Below, in pieces: positions 15,264-23,892 of a stretch of DNA of 64,000 nucleotides. Below the pieces are notes generated by a model. The model was given only the letters and a program-made list of their open reading frames with translations, made no database searches and had not been told where the DNA came from. Position 1 is the first letter of the stretch; every line of letters starts with the position of its first letter. Location of the stretch: contig NZ_LT607413.1 in assembly GCF_900091495.1 (NCBI RefSeq), positions 4,169,001 to 4,233,000 on the forward strand. Direction: 5' to 3'. Made by a program: the position numbers and the translations under genes. Source of the DNA: Micromonospora echinospora (GTDB taxonomy: Bacteria > Actinomycetota > Actinomycetes > Mycobacteriales > Micromonosporaceae).

Positions 15264-16310
15264 TCAGGCCGAGCGGGCCACCTCGATCCAGCGGTCGAGG
15301 GCCCGCGCCGCCGCGCCGGAGTCGATCGACTCGGCGGCCCGGTCCAGCCCGGCCCGGACGGCGGTCAGCAGGTCGCCGTCGAGCGGCCCCTGGGTGGCGA
15401 GCGCGGCGGCGGCGTTGACCAGCACGGCGTCGCGTACCGGGCCCCGCTCGCCGGCGAGCAGTCGCCGGACGACACCGGCGTTGTACGCCGCGTCAGCGCC
15501 GCGGAGGTCGGCCAGGGTGGCCCGGGGTACCCCGAGGTCGGTCGCGTCGAGCAGCGCCTCTCTGACGGTGCCCTGCTGGGCCACCCAGAAGCGGGTGGGG
15601 GCGGCGGTGCTGAACTCGTCCAGCCCGTCCTCGCCCCGCATCACCAGGGCCGAGTCGCCCCGGGCGGCGAAGACGGCGGCCATCACCGGCGCCATCCGCA
15701 GGTCGAAGCAGCCGACCGCGCCGGCGCGCGGCCGGGCCGGGTTGGTCAGCGGACCGAGGAAGTTGAAGAAGGTGGGCACGCCGATCTCGCGGCGGACCGG
15801 GCCGGCGTGCCGCATGCCCGGGTGGAACCGGGCGGCGAAGCAGAAGCCGATGCCGGCCTCGGTGACGCAGCGGGTGACCCCGGCCGGGTCGAGGTCCAGC
15901 GGGACGCCGAGGAACTCCAGCACGTCGGCGGTGCCGCAGGAGGAGGAGGCCGCCCGGTTGCCGTGCTTGACCACCCGGACCCCGGCCCCGGCCACCACCA
16001 GCGCCGCCATGGTCGAGATGTTGACCGTGTGGGCGAGGTCACCGCCGGTGCCGACCACGTCGAGGGCGCTGGCCCGGACATCCTCGGGCAGCTCCACGGG
16101 GACGGCGTTGCCGAGCATCGCCTCGACCAGGCCGGCCAGCTCGGTCGGAGTCTCGCCCTTGGCCCGCAGGCCCACCGCGAAGGCGGCGATCTGGATCGGT
16201 GTGGCCGCGCCCGTCATGATCTCGCCCATCGCCCACGAGGTGTCGGCGGTGGGGAGTTCCTCACCGCGCAGCAGCGCGGCGAGCAGGTGTGGCCAGGTCC
16301 GATCGCCCAT
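15264..16310 (-). CDS. trpD: Anthranilate phosphoribosyltransferase
   Basis: Second step of tryptophan synthesis: anthranilate plus PRPP gives phosphoribosyl-anthranilate. The 348-residue protein has the normal length. The PRPP-binding glycine loop is seen in [17 protein letters not shown], followed by [18 protein letters not shown] and the substrate block [13 protein letters not shown]. The substrate arginine region and GEDGLDEFS are also as in the family. The ATG at 16310 ([19 protein letters not shown]) is a good match to the family N-terminus. The other trp genes are not in the window; trpD stands alone here, as Rv2192c does next to ctaE in M. tuberculosis. Confidence 0.96.
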   Translation of the reverse strand: MGDRTWPHLLAALLRGEELPTADTSWAMGEIMTGAATPIQIAAFAVGLRAKGETPTELAGLVEAMLGNAVPVELPEDVRASALDVVGTGGDLAHTVNISTMAALVVAGAGVRVVKHGNRAASSSCGTADVLEFLGVPLDLDPAGVTRCVTEAGIGFCFAARFHPGMRHAGPVRREIGVPTFFNFLGPLTNPARPRAGAVGCFDLRMAPVMAAVFAARGDSALVMRGEDGLDEFSTAAPTRFWVAQQGTVREALLDATDLGVPRATLADLRGADAAYNAGVVRRLLAGERGPVRDAVLVNAAAALATQGPLDGDLLTAVRAGLDRAAESIDSGAAARALDRWIEVARSA

Positions 16311-16427
16311 GGTGGGCCTCCCGAGCAGGCGTGGGATGCGGGTGACGGCACCGGTGTCGACGGTGACGGACCGGGCCGGACGATCGCGGACCCGGGCGGG
16401 CCCGGACCGTGGAGGTGGAGCGTCGCC

Positions 16428-16835
16428 TCAGGCGGCGCGGCCGGCGCCGGCGTGCCGACGCAGCAGCTCGGCGACGGTGGAACCGGTGGTCACCGGGTCC
16501 AGCGGGTGCACCAGGGTCGCGTCGACCTCGGCGTACGCGGCCAGCCAGCGGTCGGCGGCGCGGGCGATCACCACGCAGGTCGGGGGAGCGTCGGCCCGGT
16601 CGTCCTTGACCTGGCGGGCGATGCCGATGCCCCCGGCCGGGGTCGCCTCGCCGTCGAGGATCATCAGGTCGATCTCGTAGTCGTCGACCAGCCGGATGCA
16701 CTCGGCGTAGCTGGCCGCCTCGGTGAACTCGACCCGCAGGTCGGCGGCGGGACGGGTGCCCACGGCGAGCCGCATCCGGTCACGCACCTGCGGGTCGTCG
16801 CTGTAGAGCAGGACGGTGTAAAGACGATCGCTCAT
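16428..16835 (-). CDS. Stand-alone receiver-like protein with a degenerate active site
   Basis: A 135-residue protein that looks like a single CheY-type receiver fold: the acidic pair in LYSDDPQVR (residues 13-14) and the expected phosphorylation aspartate in LMILDGEATPAGG (Asp61). The conserved lysine at the end of strand 5 is replaced by His110 (LVHPLDP), and the Thr/Ser of strand 4 by Ala (VIARAADRW), so normal phosphotransfer is doubtful. The usual output domain is missing. ATG 16835 was chosen; the in-frame GTG/ATG farther upstream adds unrelated sequence. It lies between trpD and ctaG on the same strand. A role in signalling to respiration genes is possible only by context. Confidence 0.7.
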   Translation of the reverse strand: MSDRLYTVLLYSDDPQVRDRMRLAVGTRPAADLRVEFTEAASYAECIRLVDDYEIDLMILDGEATPAGGIGIARQVKDDRADAPPTCVVIARAADRWLAAYAEVDATLVHPLDPVTTGSTVAELLRRHAGAGRAA

Positions 16836-16929
16836 CGCTGGCTTGGCTCCCACGTCGTAGCTGCCCGCTGATCGTACCGGTCGGGTCGGGCCGGTCGCGT
16901 CGGTGCCCACGGCGGCCCGACGGCCCGGG

Positions 16930-17859
16930 TCAGGCCGGGGTGCCGGCGGCGCGTTGCCGGGCCTCCTGGCGGTCCAGGTCGCGGTCGATCCGGCGGGCCT
17001 CCCGCTCGGACTGGCGGACCCACTGCACCACCAGCACCGCCAGCATGGTGATGCTGACGAACTCGCCGCCGGCCCAGACGATGCCGCCGGCCACCACCTG
17101 GTCGTTCCACGGGTCCGACCAGGCGAGGTTCAGCGACGGGTACCAGTCGCCGCCGAACAGCGTGCTGCTCTGCATGATGGTGAGCCCGAGGACGGTGTGG
17201 AACGGCACCGACAGCAGCATCAGCAGCGCCCGGCCCGGGTAGGGCCAGCGGTTCGGGATCGGGTCGAGGCCGAGCATCGGCCAGAAGAACACGCAGCCGG
17301 TCATGATGAAGTGCGCGTGCACCACCTCGTGCGCCCAGGCGTGCTCCAGGGTGTACCGGTAGAGGTCGGTGAAGTAGAGCACGAACGGGTTCACCACGAA
17401 GATCGTGAAGGCGACCAGCGGGAACGTGTAGACCCGGGCGACCCGGCTGTGCACCACCGCCACCAGCCGCTGGCGCGGACGCTTGGGCAGGGTGCGCAGC
17501 GCGAGGGTGACCGGGGCGCCGAGCGCGAGGAAGATCGGCGCGATCATGGAGAGCACCATGTGCTGCACCATGTGCACCGAGAAGAGCGCGGTGTCGTACG
17601 CGTGCAGTCCGCTGACCGTGACCGAGGCGATGCCGCCCAGCCCCGGCCCGAGGAAGAACACCGTCCGGGCGACCGGCCACCGGTCGCCGCGCATCCGTAG
17701 CCGGTGCACGCCGTAGAGGTAGAGGCCGGCGGCCAGGACCAGACCGACCGCCAGCCAGGAGTCCAGCCGGGTCTCGGTGAACACCCGGGTGATCTCGAAC
17801 GGCGGCGGCGGCTCGGCGGCGAGCGCGGGCCCCGCTCCGGCGGCCGGGGCGGCGGTCAT
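16930..17859 (-). CDS. ctaG: Cytochrome c oxidase assembly protein, CtaG family
   Basis: Membrane protein of about 309 residues (PF09678, caa3-type CtaG), needed for assembly of the copper centre of aa3-type oxidases in Gram-positive bacteria. At least seven hydrophobic helices are visible, starting [21 protein letters not shown]. Conserved signatures are [43 protein letters not shown] and a C-terminal helix followed by a charged tail ([16 protein letters not shown]). The histidine-rich motifs ([14 protein letters not shown]) are candidates for copper binding. ATG 17859 is my start; a GTG at 17880 is an alternative. It is divergent from ctaE with a 130 bp interval, which must hold promoters for both and thus ties oxidase assembly to structural genes. 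Confidence 0.9.
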   Translation of the reverse strand: MTAAPAAGAGPALAAEPPPPFEITRVFTETRLDSWLAVGLVLAAGLYLYGVHRLRMRGDRWPVARTVFFLGPGLGGIASVTVSGLHAYDTALFSVHMVQHMVLSMIAPIFLALGAPVTLALRTLPKRPRQRLVAVVHSRVARVYTFPLVAFTIFVVNPFVLYFTDLYRYTLEHAWAHEVVHAHFIMTGCVFFWPMLGLDPIPNRWPYPGRALLMLLSVPFHTVLGLTIMQSSTLFGGDWYPSLNLAWSDPWNDQVVAGGIVWAGGEFVSITMLAVLVVQWVRQSEREARRIDRDLDRQEARQRAAGTPA

Positions 17860-17988
17860 GATCGGATCGAGGTACCACACGCTTTTCAGGCTAGGCCAGG
17901 CGAACCGGACGCCGTCCGTCGGCCCGCCGGAACGACCGTTATGCCACCCCGATGCTCGCCGGGCCTGATCGGGCGCAATAATGACGGC

Positions 17989-18588
17989 GTGACTGCGGCC
18001 CCAGCCATTGACAAGAGCCGGATCCATTCCCTGACCCGACCCAACATGGTCAGTGTCGGGACGATCGTCTGGCTCTCCAGCGAGCTCATGTTCTTCGCGG
18101 CGCTGTTCGCGATGTACTTCTCCATCCGCGCGGCGGCGCCGGAGCAGTGGGAGAAGCACACCGAGGTGCTGAACATCCCGTACGCGACGACCTTCACGCT
18201 GATCCTGGTGGCGTCCTCGGTGACGTGCCAGCTCGGCGTCTTCGCCGCGGAGAAGGGCGACGTGCACGCGCTCCGGCGCTGGTTCACGATCACCTTCGTG
18301 ATGGGCCTGATCTTCGTCCTCGGTCAGCTCAACGAGTACCGCGAGCTGGTCCACCACGGCGTCAAGATCAACGCGGACGGGTACGGGTCGATGTTCTACC
18401 TGACCACCGGGTTCCACGGCCTGCACGTGACCGGCGGTCTGGTGGCCTTCATCATCTTCATGATCCGCACCACCATGGGTCGGTTCACCCCGGCCCAGGC
18501 CACGTCGGCGATCGTCGTGTCGTACTACTGGCACTTCGTCGACGTCGTGTGGATCGGCCTCTACTTCATGATCTACTGGCTTCAGTGA
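17989..18588 (+). CDS. ctaE: Cytochrome c oxidase subunit III
   Basis: Integral membrane subunit of aa3 oxidase, 199 residues, the short five-helix form typical of actinobacteria. The GTG at 17989 gives [20 protein letters not shown]. The first helix carries [22 protein letters not shown], including the conserved Glu, and later blocks are [30 protein letters not shown] and the C-terminal [20 protein letters not shown], the family signature. It is the first gene of the ctaE-qcrCAB run and is followed by qcrC after 63 bp. The order ctaE-qcrC-qcrA-qcrB is that of M. tuberculosis and other actinobacteria, where the bcc and aa3 complexes form a supercomplex. Confidence 0.96.
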   Translation: MTAAPAIDKSRIHSLTRPNMVSVGTIVWLSSELMFFAALFAMYFSIRAAAPEQWEKHTEVLNIPYATTFTLILVASSVTCQLGVFAAEKGDVHALRRWFTITFVMGLIFVLGQLNEYRELVHHGVKINADGYGSMFYLTTGFHGLHVTGGLVAFIIFMIRTTMGRFTPAQATSAIVVSYYWHFVDVVWIGLYFMIYWLQ

Positions 18589-18651
18589 TCTTGGCGCCGC
18601 GCGCCGCTCCGTCCCCGAGACACAAGGTCCAACCGGTTAAGGACACAGGTC

Positions 18652-19488
18652 ATGACTTCTGACAACGACCGCCGACGCGGCCTGCTCGCGCGGCTGCGCC
18701 GCCAGCGGTCCGTGGCACCCAGCAGGGGCCGCCGCCGGCTGGGTGCCGCAGTCCGGCTGATCGCCGCGCTCATGCTGGCCGGCGGTGCCTACGCCGTCTT
18801 CGCCCCGGGCGCCCAGGCGCAGGACAACCCGCCGCTCACCGGTGCCGCAGCCGAGGGCAAGGCGCTGTTCGACGTGAGCTGCGTGAGCTGCCACGGCCGC
18901 AACGCGCAGGGCGTCGAGGGGCGCGGGCCGAGCCTCATCGGTGTCGGCGCGGCCTCGGTCGAGTTCCAGGTCAGCTCGGGCCGGATGCCGATGGCCCGGC
19001 AGGAGGCCCAGGCGGAGCGGAAGACCCCGGTCTTCACCGACGAGCAGACCCGCCAGCTCGCCCAGTACATCCAGGAGCTCGGTGGCGGCCCGGAGGTCCC
19101 CGAGGGGGACCTGCGCGCGGACGCCAACCTCGCCACCGGCGGTGAGCTGTTCCGGATCAACTGCTCGCAGTGCCACGCCTTCGGCGGTGGCGGCGGTGCG
19201 CTCTCCTCCGGGAAGTACGCGCCGAGCCTCCACCCCGCCACGGACCGGCAGATCTACGCCGCGATGCTGAGCGGTCCGCAGAACATGCCGGTGTTCGGCG
19301 ACAACCAGATCACCCCGGAGCAGAAGGCGGACATCATCGCCTACATCCAGGAGACCCTGAAGGACGACCGGGACCCGGGTGGGTTCAACCTGGGCCGCTA
19401 CGGTCCCTCCACCGAGGGCGTGGCCATCTTCCTGGTCGGCATCGTCGCGCTCGTCTTCGCCAGCCTGTGGATTGCGGGCAAGTCGTGA
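18652..19488 (+). CDS. qcrC: Di-heme cytochrome c subunit of the bcc complex
   Basis: Cytochrome cc subunit, 278 residues, which replaces a soluble cytochrome c by passing electrons directly to CuA in CtaC. A basic N-terminus (RRRGLLARLRRQR) precedes a signal/anchor helix (LIAALMLAGGAYAVF). Two CXXCH heme sites are present: CVSCH near residues 77-81 and CSQCH near 171-175, with probable axial methionines in GRMPMAR and QNMPVFG. A C-terminal membrane helix (VAIFLVGIVALVFASLWIAG) anchors the protein. The two-heme arrangement is the actinobacterial type. The gap to qcrA is 67 bp. Confidence 0.96.
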   Translation: MTSDNDRRRGLLARLRRQRSVAPSRGRRRLGAAVRLIAALMLAGGAYAVFAPGAQAQDNPPLTGAAAEGKALFDVSCVSCHGRNAQGVEGRGPSLIGVGAASVEFQVSSGRMPMARQEAQAERKTPVFTDEQTRQLAQYIQELGGGPEVPEGDLRADANLATGGELFRINCSQCHAFGGGGGALSSGKYAPSLHPATDRQIYAAMLSGPQNMPVFGDNQITPEQKADIIAYIQETLKDDRDPGGFNLGRYGPSTEGVAIFLVGIVALVFASLWIAGKS

Positions 19489-19555
19489 CCGAGCGAATCG
19501 TCGGATTCAGCGCCGCGGTGCCCACGCTCGGCACCGCCCGTAGCGAGGTGACGGC

Positions 19556-20635
19556 ATGAGCACGCACACCGAGAAGTCGGCTCGGGAGCCGATCGACCTG
19601 GACGACCCGGAGCTGACCCGGTTCGACGTCGTCCAGGAGGGGCTGCGCCGGGACGACATCGAGATCGTCCACTACGAGCCGCAGTTCGTCCCGGGCAGCA
19701 AGGCCGAGCGCCGCACCACCCGCCTGGTCGCCTCCTTCTTCCTGCTGACCGGGCTCGCCGCGACCGCCTTCCTGGTGGTCTACATCTGGTGGCCCTGGCA
19801 GTACGAGCCGGGTCACGGCGGGGACAAGTTCTACACCCCGCTGCTCGGCCTGACGCTCGGCGTGGCCCTGCTCGGCATCGGCTTCGGCATCCTCACCTGG
19901 GGCAAGAAGCTGCTGCCCAAGGAGGTCGCCATCCAGGACCGGCACGAGGGCGAGGTGGACCAGGAGGGTCGCAAGATCACTGGGCAGACCATGCTCTTCG
20001 TCGCCGACGAGCTGGGCGTGAAGCGTCGTCCGCTGCTGGGGATCTCGCTGCTGGCCGGTCTCGCGCCGGTCGGCGCGGTCGCCGCCGCGCCGCTGGTCGG
20101 TGGCCTGATCAAGCAGCCGCACGAGAACAACCAGATGTTCACCACCGGCTTCCACCCCGGTGAGAACGGCGAGAAGATCCGCCTGGTCCGCGAGGACGGC
20201 CGCCCGGTCCGTCCGGCCGATGTCAGCGCCGGTGGCCAGATCACCGTCTTCCCCGGCATCGAGCACGGGGTGAGCAACAAGCACGCCGACTCGGTGACGC
20301 TGCTGATCCACCTGCGGGAGTCCGACGCCGTCGAGGCGCGTGCGGCCAACGAGCGGGAGGGCCACGGCGACTACATGTGGGGCAACTACGCCGCGTACTC
20401 CAAGATCTGCACGCACGCGGGCTGCCCGGCCAGCCTCTACGAGCAGCAGACCAACCGGCTGCTCTGCCCCTGCCACCAGTCGCAGTTCCTGATCACCGAC
20501 AACGCCCGACCCATCTTCGGTCCGGCCAGCCGCCGCCTGCCGCAGCTGCCGATCGAGGTGGACGACGAGGGCTTCTTCGTGGCAAAGTCCGACTACACCG
20601 AGACCGTCGGGCCCGACTTCTGGGAGCGGCCATGA
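19556..20635 (+). CDS. qcrA: Rieske iron-sulfur subunit of the bcc complex
   Basis: The 359-residue protein is the long actinobacterial Rieske subunit. After a polar N-terminus it has three hydrophobic helices (VASFFLLTGLAATAFLVVYIW; LLGLTLGVALLGIGFGILTW; LLGISLLAGLAPVGAVAAAPL). The [2Fe-2S] ligands lie in CTHAGC (residues 285-290) and CPCHQSQF (304 onward), both complete. ATG 19556 has a purine-rich GAGGTGACGG before it. The stop overlaps the qcrB start by 4 bp (ATGA), so QcrA and QcrB are coupled, in keeping with their 1:1 complex. The function is quinol oxidation with QcrB and electron delivery to QcrC. Confidence 0.96.
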   Translation: MSTHTEKSAREPIDLDDPELTRFDVVQEGLRRDDIEIVHYEPQFVPGSKAERRTTRLVASFFLLTGLAATAFLVVYIWWPWQYEPGHGGDKFYTPLLGLTLGVALLGIGFGILTWGKKLLPKEVAIQDRHEGEVDQEGRKITGQTMLFVADELGVKRRPLLGISLLAGLAPVGAVAAAPLVGGLIKQPHENNQMFTTGFHPGENGEKIRLVREDGRPVRPADVSAGGQITVFPGIEHGVSNKHADSVTLLIHLRESDAVEARAANEREGHGDYMWGNYAAYSKICTHAGCPASLYEQQTNRLLCPCHQSQFLITDNARPIFGPASRRLPQLPIEVDDEGFFVAKSDYTETVGPDFWERP

Positions 20636-22257
20636 AGCGCCGAAAGTTTGACATGGCAGCGGTGCCGGGAAAGGCGGCTGCCGGAGTTGACGACCGGTTC
20701 GGCGTGTCGACCCCGCTGCGCCGGGTGCTCAACAAGGTCTTCCCCGACCACTGGTCCTTCCTTCTGGGCGAGATCGCGCTCTTCTCGTTCATCGTCCTGC
20801 TGCTGACCGGTGTCTTCCTGACCTTCTTCTTCGAGCCCGCGCTCACCGAGGTCATCTACAACGGCAGCTACGCGCCGCTGCGCGGCACGCCGATGTCGGC
20901 GGCCTACGCCTCCAGCCTGGACATCTCGTTCGACGTCCGGGGCGGCCTGATCATGCGGCAGATGCACCACTGGTCCGCCCTGCTGTTCATGGCCGCGATC
21001 GTGGTGCACATGCTCCGGGTCTTCTTCACCGGCGCGTTCCGCAAGCCGCGTGAGGCCAACTGGATCATCGGTTCGCTGCTCTTCTGGGTGGGCTTCCTGG
21101 CCGGCTTCACCGGCTACTCGCTCCCGGACGACGGCCTCTCCGGCACCGGCCTGCGGATCGCCTCGGCGATCATGCTCTCCATCCCGGTGATCGGCTCCTG
21201 GGTCACCTCGTCGATCTTCGGTGGCGAGTTCCCCGGCGACATCATCATCAGCCGGTTCTACATCGCCCACGTGCTGCTGATCCCCGGCCTGCTGGTGGCG
21301 CTGATCGGTGCCCACGTCGGCCTGGTCTTCAAGCAGAAGCACACCCAATGGCCCGGCCCCGGCCGGACCAACGACAACGTGGTCGGCGAGCGGATGTTCC
21401 CGCGCTACGCGCTCAAGCAGGGCGGCTTCTTCATGGTCGTCTTCGGCGTCATCGCGCTGATGGGCGGTCTGTTCCAGATCAACCCGATCTGGCTGTTCGG
21501 CCCGTACGAGGCGTGGGTGGTGTCGGCGGCGAGCCAGCCCGACTGGTACGTCATGTTCCTCGACGGCTCGACCCGACTGATGCCCGCCTGGGAGATCAAC
21601 ATCCCGATCGGCGACGGCTACGTGATCCCACCGCTGTTCTGGCCGACGGTGGTGCTACCCGGCATCCTGGTGGGTCTGTCGATGCTCTATCCGTTCGTCG
21701 AGGCCCGCCAACTCAAGGACTACCGGGCGCACAACCTGCTCCAGCGCCCCCGGGACGTCCCGCACCGCACCGGTCTGGGTGCGATGGCCATCGCCTTCTA
21801 CCTCGTCCTGACGCTCTCCGGTGCCAACGACGTGATCGCGGACAAGTTCCTGATCAGCCTGAACGCGATGACCTGGGCCGGCCGGATCGGCCTGCTGATC
21901 CTGCCGCCGTTGGCGTACTACGTCACGTACCGGATCTGTCTCGGCCTTCAGCAGCACGACCGCGAGGTCCTCGCGCACGGCGTGGAGACCGGCATCATCC
22001 GGCGGCTGCCGGACGGCCGGTTCGAGGAGGTCCACCAGCCGCTCAGCGCGGTGGACGGCCACGGCCACGGCGAGCTGGAGTACGTCGGCTGGGTGGTACC
22101 GAAGAAGATGAACCGACTCGGTGCGCTCGGCCCGGCCATCAAGGGCTTCTTCTACCCGATCGAGAAGCCGGTCGAGGCACCGGTCTCCCCGGGGCACCCG
22201 CCCGTGGAGGCCCGTCCCGAGCGGGAGGAGATCGGCAGCGGCCCGAGCCGCCACTGA
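20632..22257 (+). CDS. qcrB: Cytochrome b subunit of the bcc complex
   Basis: Large membrane subunit carrying two b hemes and the quinol sites, 541 residues. ATG 20632 overlaps the qcrA stop. Heme histidines are in RQMHHWSALLFMAAIVVHMLR and in the later helix FYIAHVLLIPGLLVALIGAHV. The quinol-site signature is PDWYVMFLDG, the actinobacterial version of PEWY. The C-terminal tail (about 100 residues after the last helix) is the long hydrophilic extension seen in actinobacterial QcrB. QcrB is the target of telacebec-type inhibitors in mycobacteria, established for that group only. A perfect stem-loop 25 bp after the stop probably ends the operon. Confidence 0.97.
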   Translation: MKRRKFDMAAVPGKAAAGVDDRFGVSTPLRRVLNKVFPDHWSFLLGEIALFSFIVLLLTGVFLTFFFEPALTEVIYNGSYAPLRGTPMSAAYASSLDISFDVRGGLIMRQMHHWSALLFMAAIVVHMLRVFFTGAFRKPREANWIIGSLLFWVGFLAGFTGYSLPDDGLSGTGLRIASAIMLSIPVIGSWVTSSIFGGEFPGDIIISRFYIAHVLLIPGLLVALIGAHVGLVFKQKHTQWPGPGRTNDNVVGERMFPRYALKQGGFFMVVFGVIALMGGLFQINPIWLFGPYEAWVVSAASQPDWYVMFLDGSTRLMPAWEINIPIGDGYVIPPLFWPTVVLPGILVGLSMLYPFVEARQLKDYRAHNLLQRPRDVPHRTGLGAMAIAFYLVLTLSGANDVIADKFLISLNAMTWAGRIGLLILPPLAYYVTYRICLGLQQHDREVLAHGVETGIIRRLPDGRFEEVHQPLSAVDGHGHGELEYVGWVVPKKMNRLGALGPAIKGFFYPIEKPVEAPVSPGHPPVEARPEREEIGSGPSRH

Positions 22258-22281
22258 TCGCCCGACCCGACCGCAGCACCC

Positions 22282-22313
22282 GTGGCGCCCGCCGGATCAC
22301 CGGCGGGCGCCAC
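22282..22313 (+). terminator. Intrinsic-type terminator after qcrB
   Basis: Perfect 14 bp stem: GTGGCGCCCGCCGG (22282-22295), loop ATCA, complementary arm CCGGCGGGCGCCAC (22300-22313), followed by GCCCGTTTCC. It ends the ctaE-qcrCAB transcript. Confidence 0.85.
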
Positions 22314-22437
22314 GCCCGTTTCCGCCCCGGTCCGTCGGACGGCTAGCTGAACGAGTTGTCCGTCGGCCCCTGCGGTGTCGGGGGTTAAACCCGGCCAGCC
22401 GGGTATCCGTGCGGTCCAACGACCACGGGGAGGGAAC

Positions 22438-23175
22438 ATGTTGGGTATCAAACGGCTCGGGGTGGTGGCCGCCCTGACGCTGGTCGGGCTGGCGCCGGCC
22501 GCCGCAGCCCAGGCGCAGGCCCAGCCGTCGACCCAGGACCGGCAGTACCTACAGGCGATCCACCAGGTCAACCTGGCCGAGATCGTCACCGGGAAGCTGG
22601 CCGAGCAGAAGGGGCAGAACCAGGGCGTCAAGGACCTGGGCGCCAAGTTCGTCACCGACCACACCCAGCTCGACCAGACCGTGCAGGACACGGCGAAGCA
22701 GCTCGGGGTGGACCTGCCGACCGAGCCGACCGCCGACCAGCAGGCCGTGGTGGACCAGCTGAACAACGTCAACGGTGCCGAGTTCGACCGGCAGTGGGTG
22801 ACCTCCGAACTGGCCGGGCACGTCCAGGCCATCCAGGCCACCCAGACGGAGATCTCGCAGGGCGCCGAGCAGTCGGTGGTCCAGCTGGCCCAGGACGCCC
22901 TGCCGGTGCTCCAGGCGCACTACGACGAGTTGGTGACGCTGGCGGAGGAACTGGGCGTGCCGGTGCCGCAGGCCAGTGCCAGTGGCACCCCGGGGCCGGG
23001 TGGCAGCGGGACGCCCGCGCCGACCCCGTCGGTGACCGGACCGGGCTCGCCGAGCGCTCCGGGGGGTACGGCCACCACGCCGGCTCCGGGCGGCACCACC
23101 GGCCCGGGTCAGGGCGGTACCACCGGCCCGGGGCAGGGCGGCGTCACCGAGTCGCCGGCCCCGACCAGTAGCTGA
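22438..23175 (+). CDS. Secreted DUF4142 protein with Gly/Pro/Thr-rich tail
   Basis: Exported protein of 245 residues. A signal peptide is plain (MLGIKRLGVVAALTLVGLAP followed by AAAAQAQAQ with a likely signal-peptidase site near residue 28). The domain after it (about residues 30-180) is a helical DUF4142 fold (HQVNLAEIVTGKLAEQKGQN, KDLGAKFVTDHTQLDQTVQD). The last 65 residues are a low-complexity Gly/Pro/Thr/Ser tail with two GGTTGPGQ repeats, a cell-wall-spanning linker by appearance. There is a good ribosome site (GGGGAGGGA) before ATG 22438. DUF4142 proteins have no agreed function; many have ferritin-like folds. It follows the respiratory operon but is separated from it by a terminator. 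Confidence 0.88.
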   Translation: MLGIKRLGVVAALTLVGLAPAAAAQAQAQPSTQDRQYLQAIHQVNLAEIVTGKLAEQKGQNQGVKDLGAKFVTDHTQLDQTVQDTAKQLGVDLPTEPTADQQAVVDQLNNVNGAEFDRQWVTSELAGHVQAIQATQTEISQGAEQSVVQLAQDALPVLQAHYDELVTLAEELGVPVPQASASGTPGPGGSGTPAPTPSVTGPGSPSAPGGTATTPAPGGTTGPGQGGTTGPGQGGVTESPAPTSS

Positions 23176-23297
23176 CCATCGCACGAGCGCCGGTCCACCT
23201 CCGGGTGGGCCGGCGTACGTGTGTGCGCCGGAGATCCGGTGTCGGCCGGGTGCCGTGGCCCGCGCCGAACCCTGAGCGGGCCCGGCCCGGAGTGGCC

Positions 23298-23585
23298 TCA
23301 GTCGGCGTTGGCCAGCCCGATCGCGAACGCCTCCTCCAGGTCGTGCTGGGAGTACGCCCGGAAGGCGATGTGCGACTCGGTGTTGATCACCCCGGGGACC
23401 TTGGAGATGCGGCCGGCGATCACCTGGGCGATCTGCTCGAACTCGCGTACCCGGACCATGGCGATGAGGTCCACGTGACCGGCCACCGAGTAGACCTCGC
23501 TGACCCCGGGCAGGGCGGCCAGTGCCTCGGCCACCTCGGGGATCGCGTCGGTGGCGCAGTCGATCAGCACGATGGCGGTGATCAC
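23298..23585 (-). CDS. Stand-alone Lrp/AsnC-type ligand-binding domain protein
   Basis: A 95-residue protein made only of the AsnC_trans_reg (RAM) domain: IVLIDCATDAIPEVAEALAA, LPGVSEVYSVAGHVDLIAMV and VPGVINTESHIAFRAYSQHD. The DNA-binding helix-turn-helix of full Lrp proteins is absent, so this is a small-molecule (amino acid) sensor module that may act by mixing with full-length regulators. GTG 23585 is the start. Such stand-alone domains are known in archaea and actinobacteria. It lies convergent to the DUF4142 gene, close to the respiratory cluster. Confidence 0.88.
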   Translation of the reverse strand: MITAIVLIDCATDAIPEVAEALAALPGVSEVYSVAGHVDLIAMVRVREFEQIAQVIAGRISKVPGVINTESHIAFRAYSQHDLEEAFAIGLANAD

Positions 23586-23726
23586 GGGCGATCTCTCCGT
23601 TCGTCGACGTCAGGCCCATGCTAGTGGCTGGCGAGTTCCCGGACTCCGCCAGCCGGGCGACGACACCGCCCGGTCGCCGGATCCCACCGTCGCCCTCCCC
23701 GCCCCGCAGACGCCGTGCCGCGTTGG

Positions 23727-23783
23727 GTGGTAGCAGGGGCCCCTGCACGACAAAAAGCGGTAACAGGGGACCCCTGCTACCAC
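23727..23783. repeat. Palindromic intergenic repeat, copy 3
   Basis: Left arm GTGGTAGCAGGGGCCCCTG (23727-23745) and right arm AACAGGGGACCCCTGCTACCAC (ending 23783) around a loop containing ACGACAAAAAG. Each arm is itself palindromic at its GGGGCCCC or GGGGACCCC centre, as in copy 1. It lies in the interval between the divergently oriented Lrp-domain gene (start 23585) and the nucleotidyltransferase gene stop (23893). Confidence 0.9.
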
Positions 23784-23892
23784 GCAAGCCCCTGCGAGCG
23801 GCGAGCAGTGCAGCGGTGAGCGGAAGGCGGCGAGCGGTGAAGCGGCGAGCAGTGCAGCGGTGAGCCGCGAGGGGCGGGTGGGCTCCCGGGCG

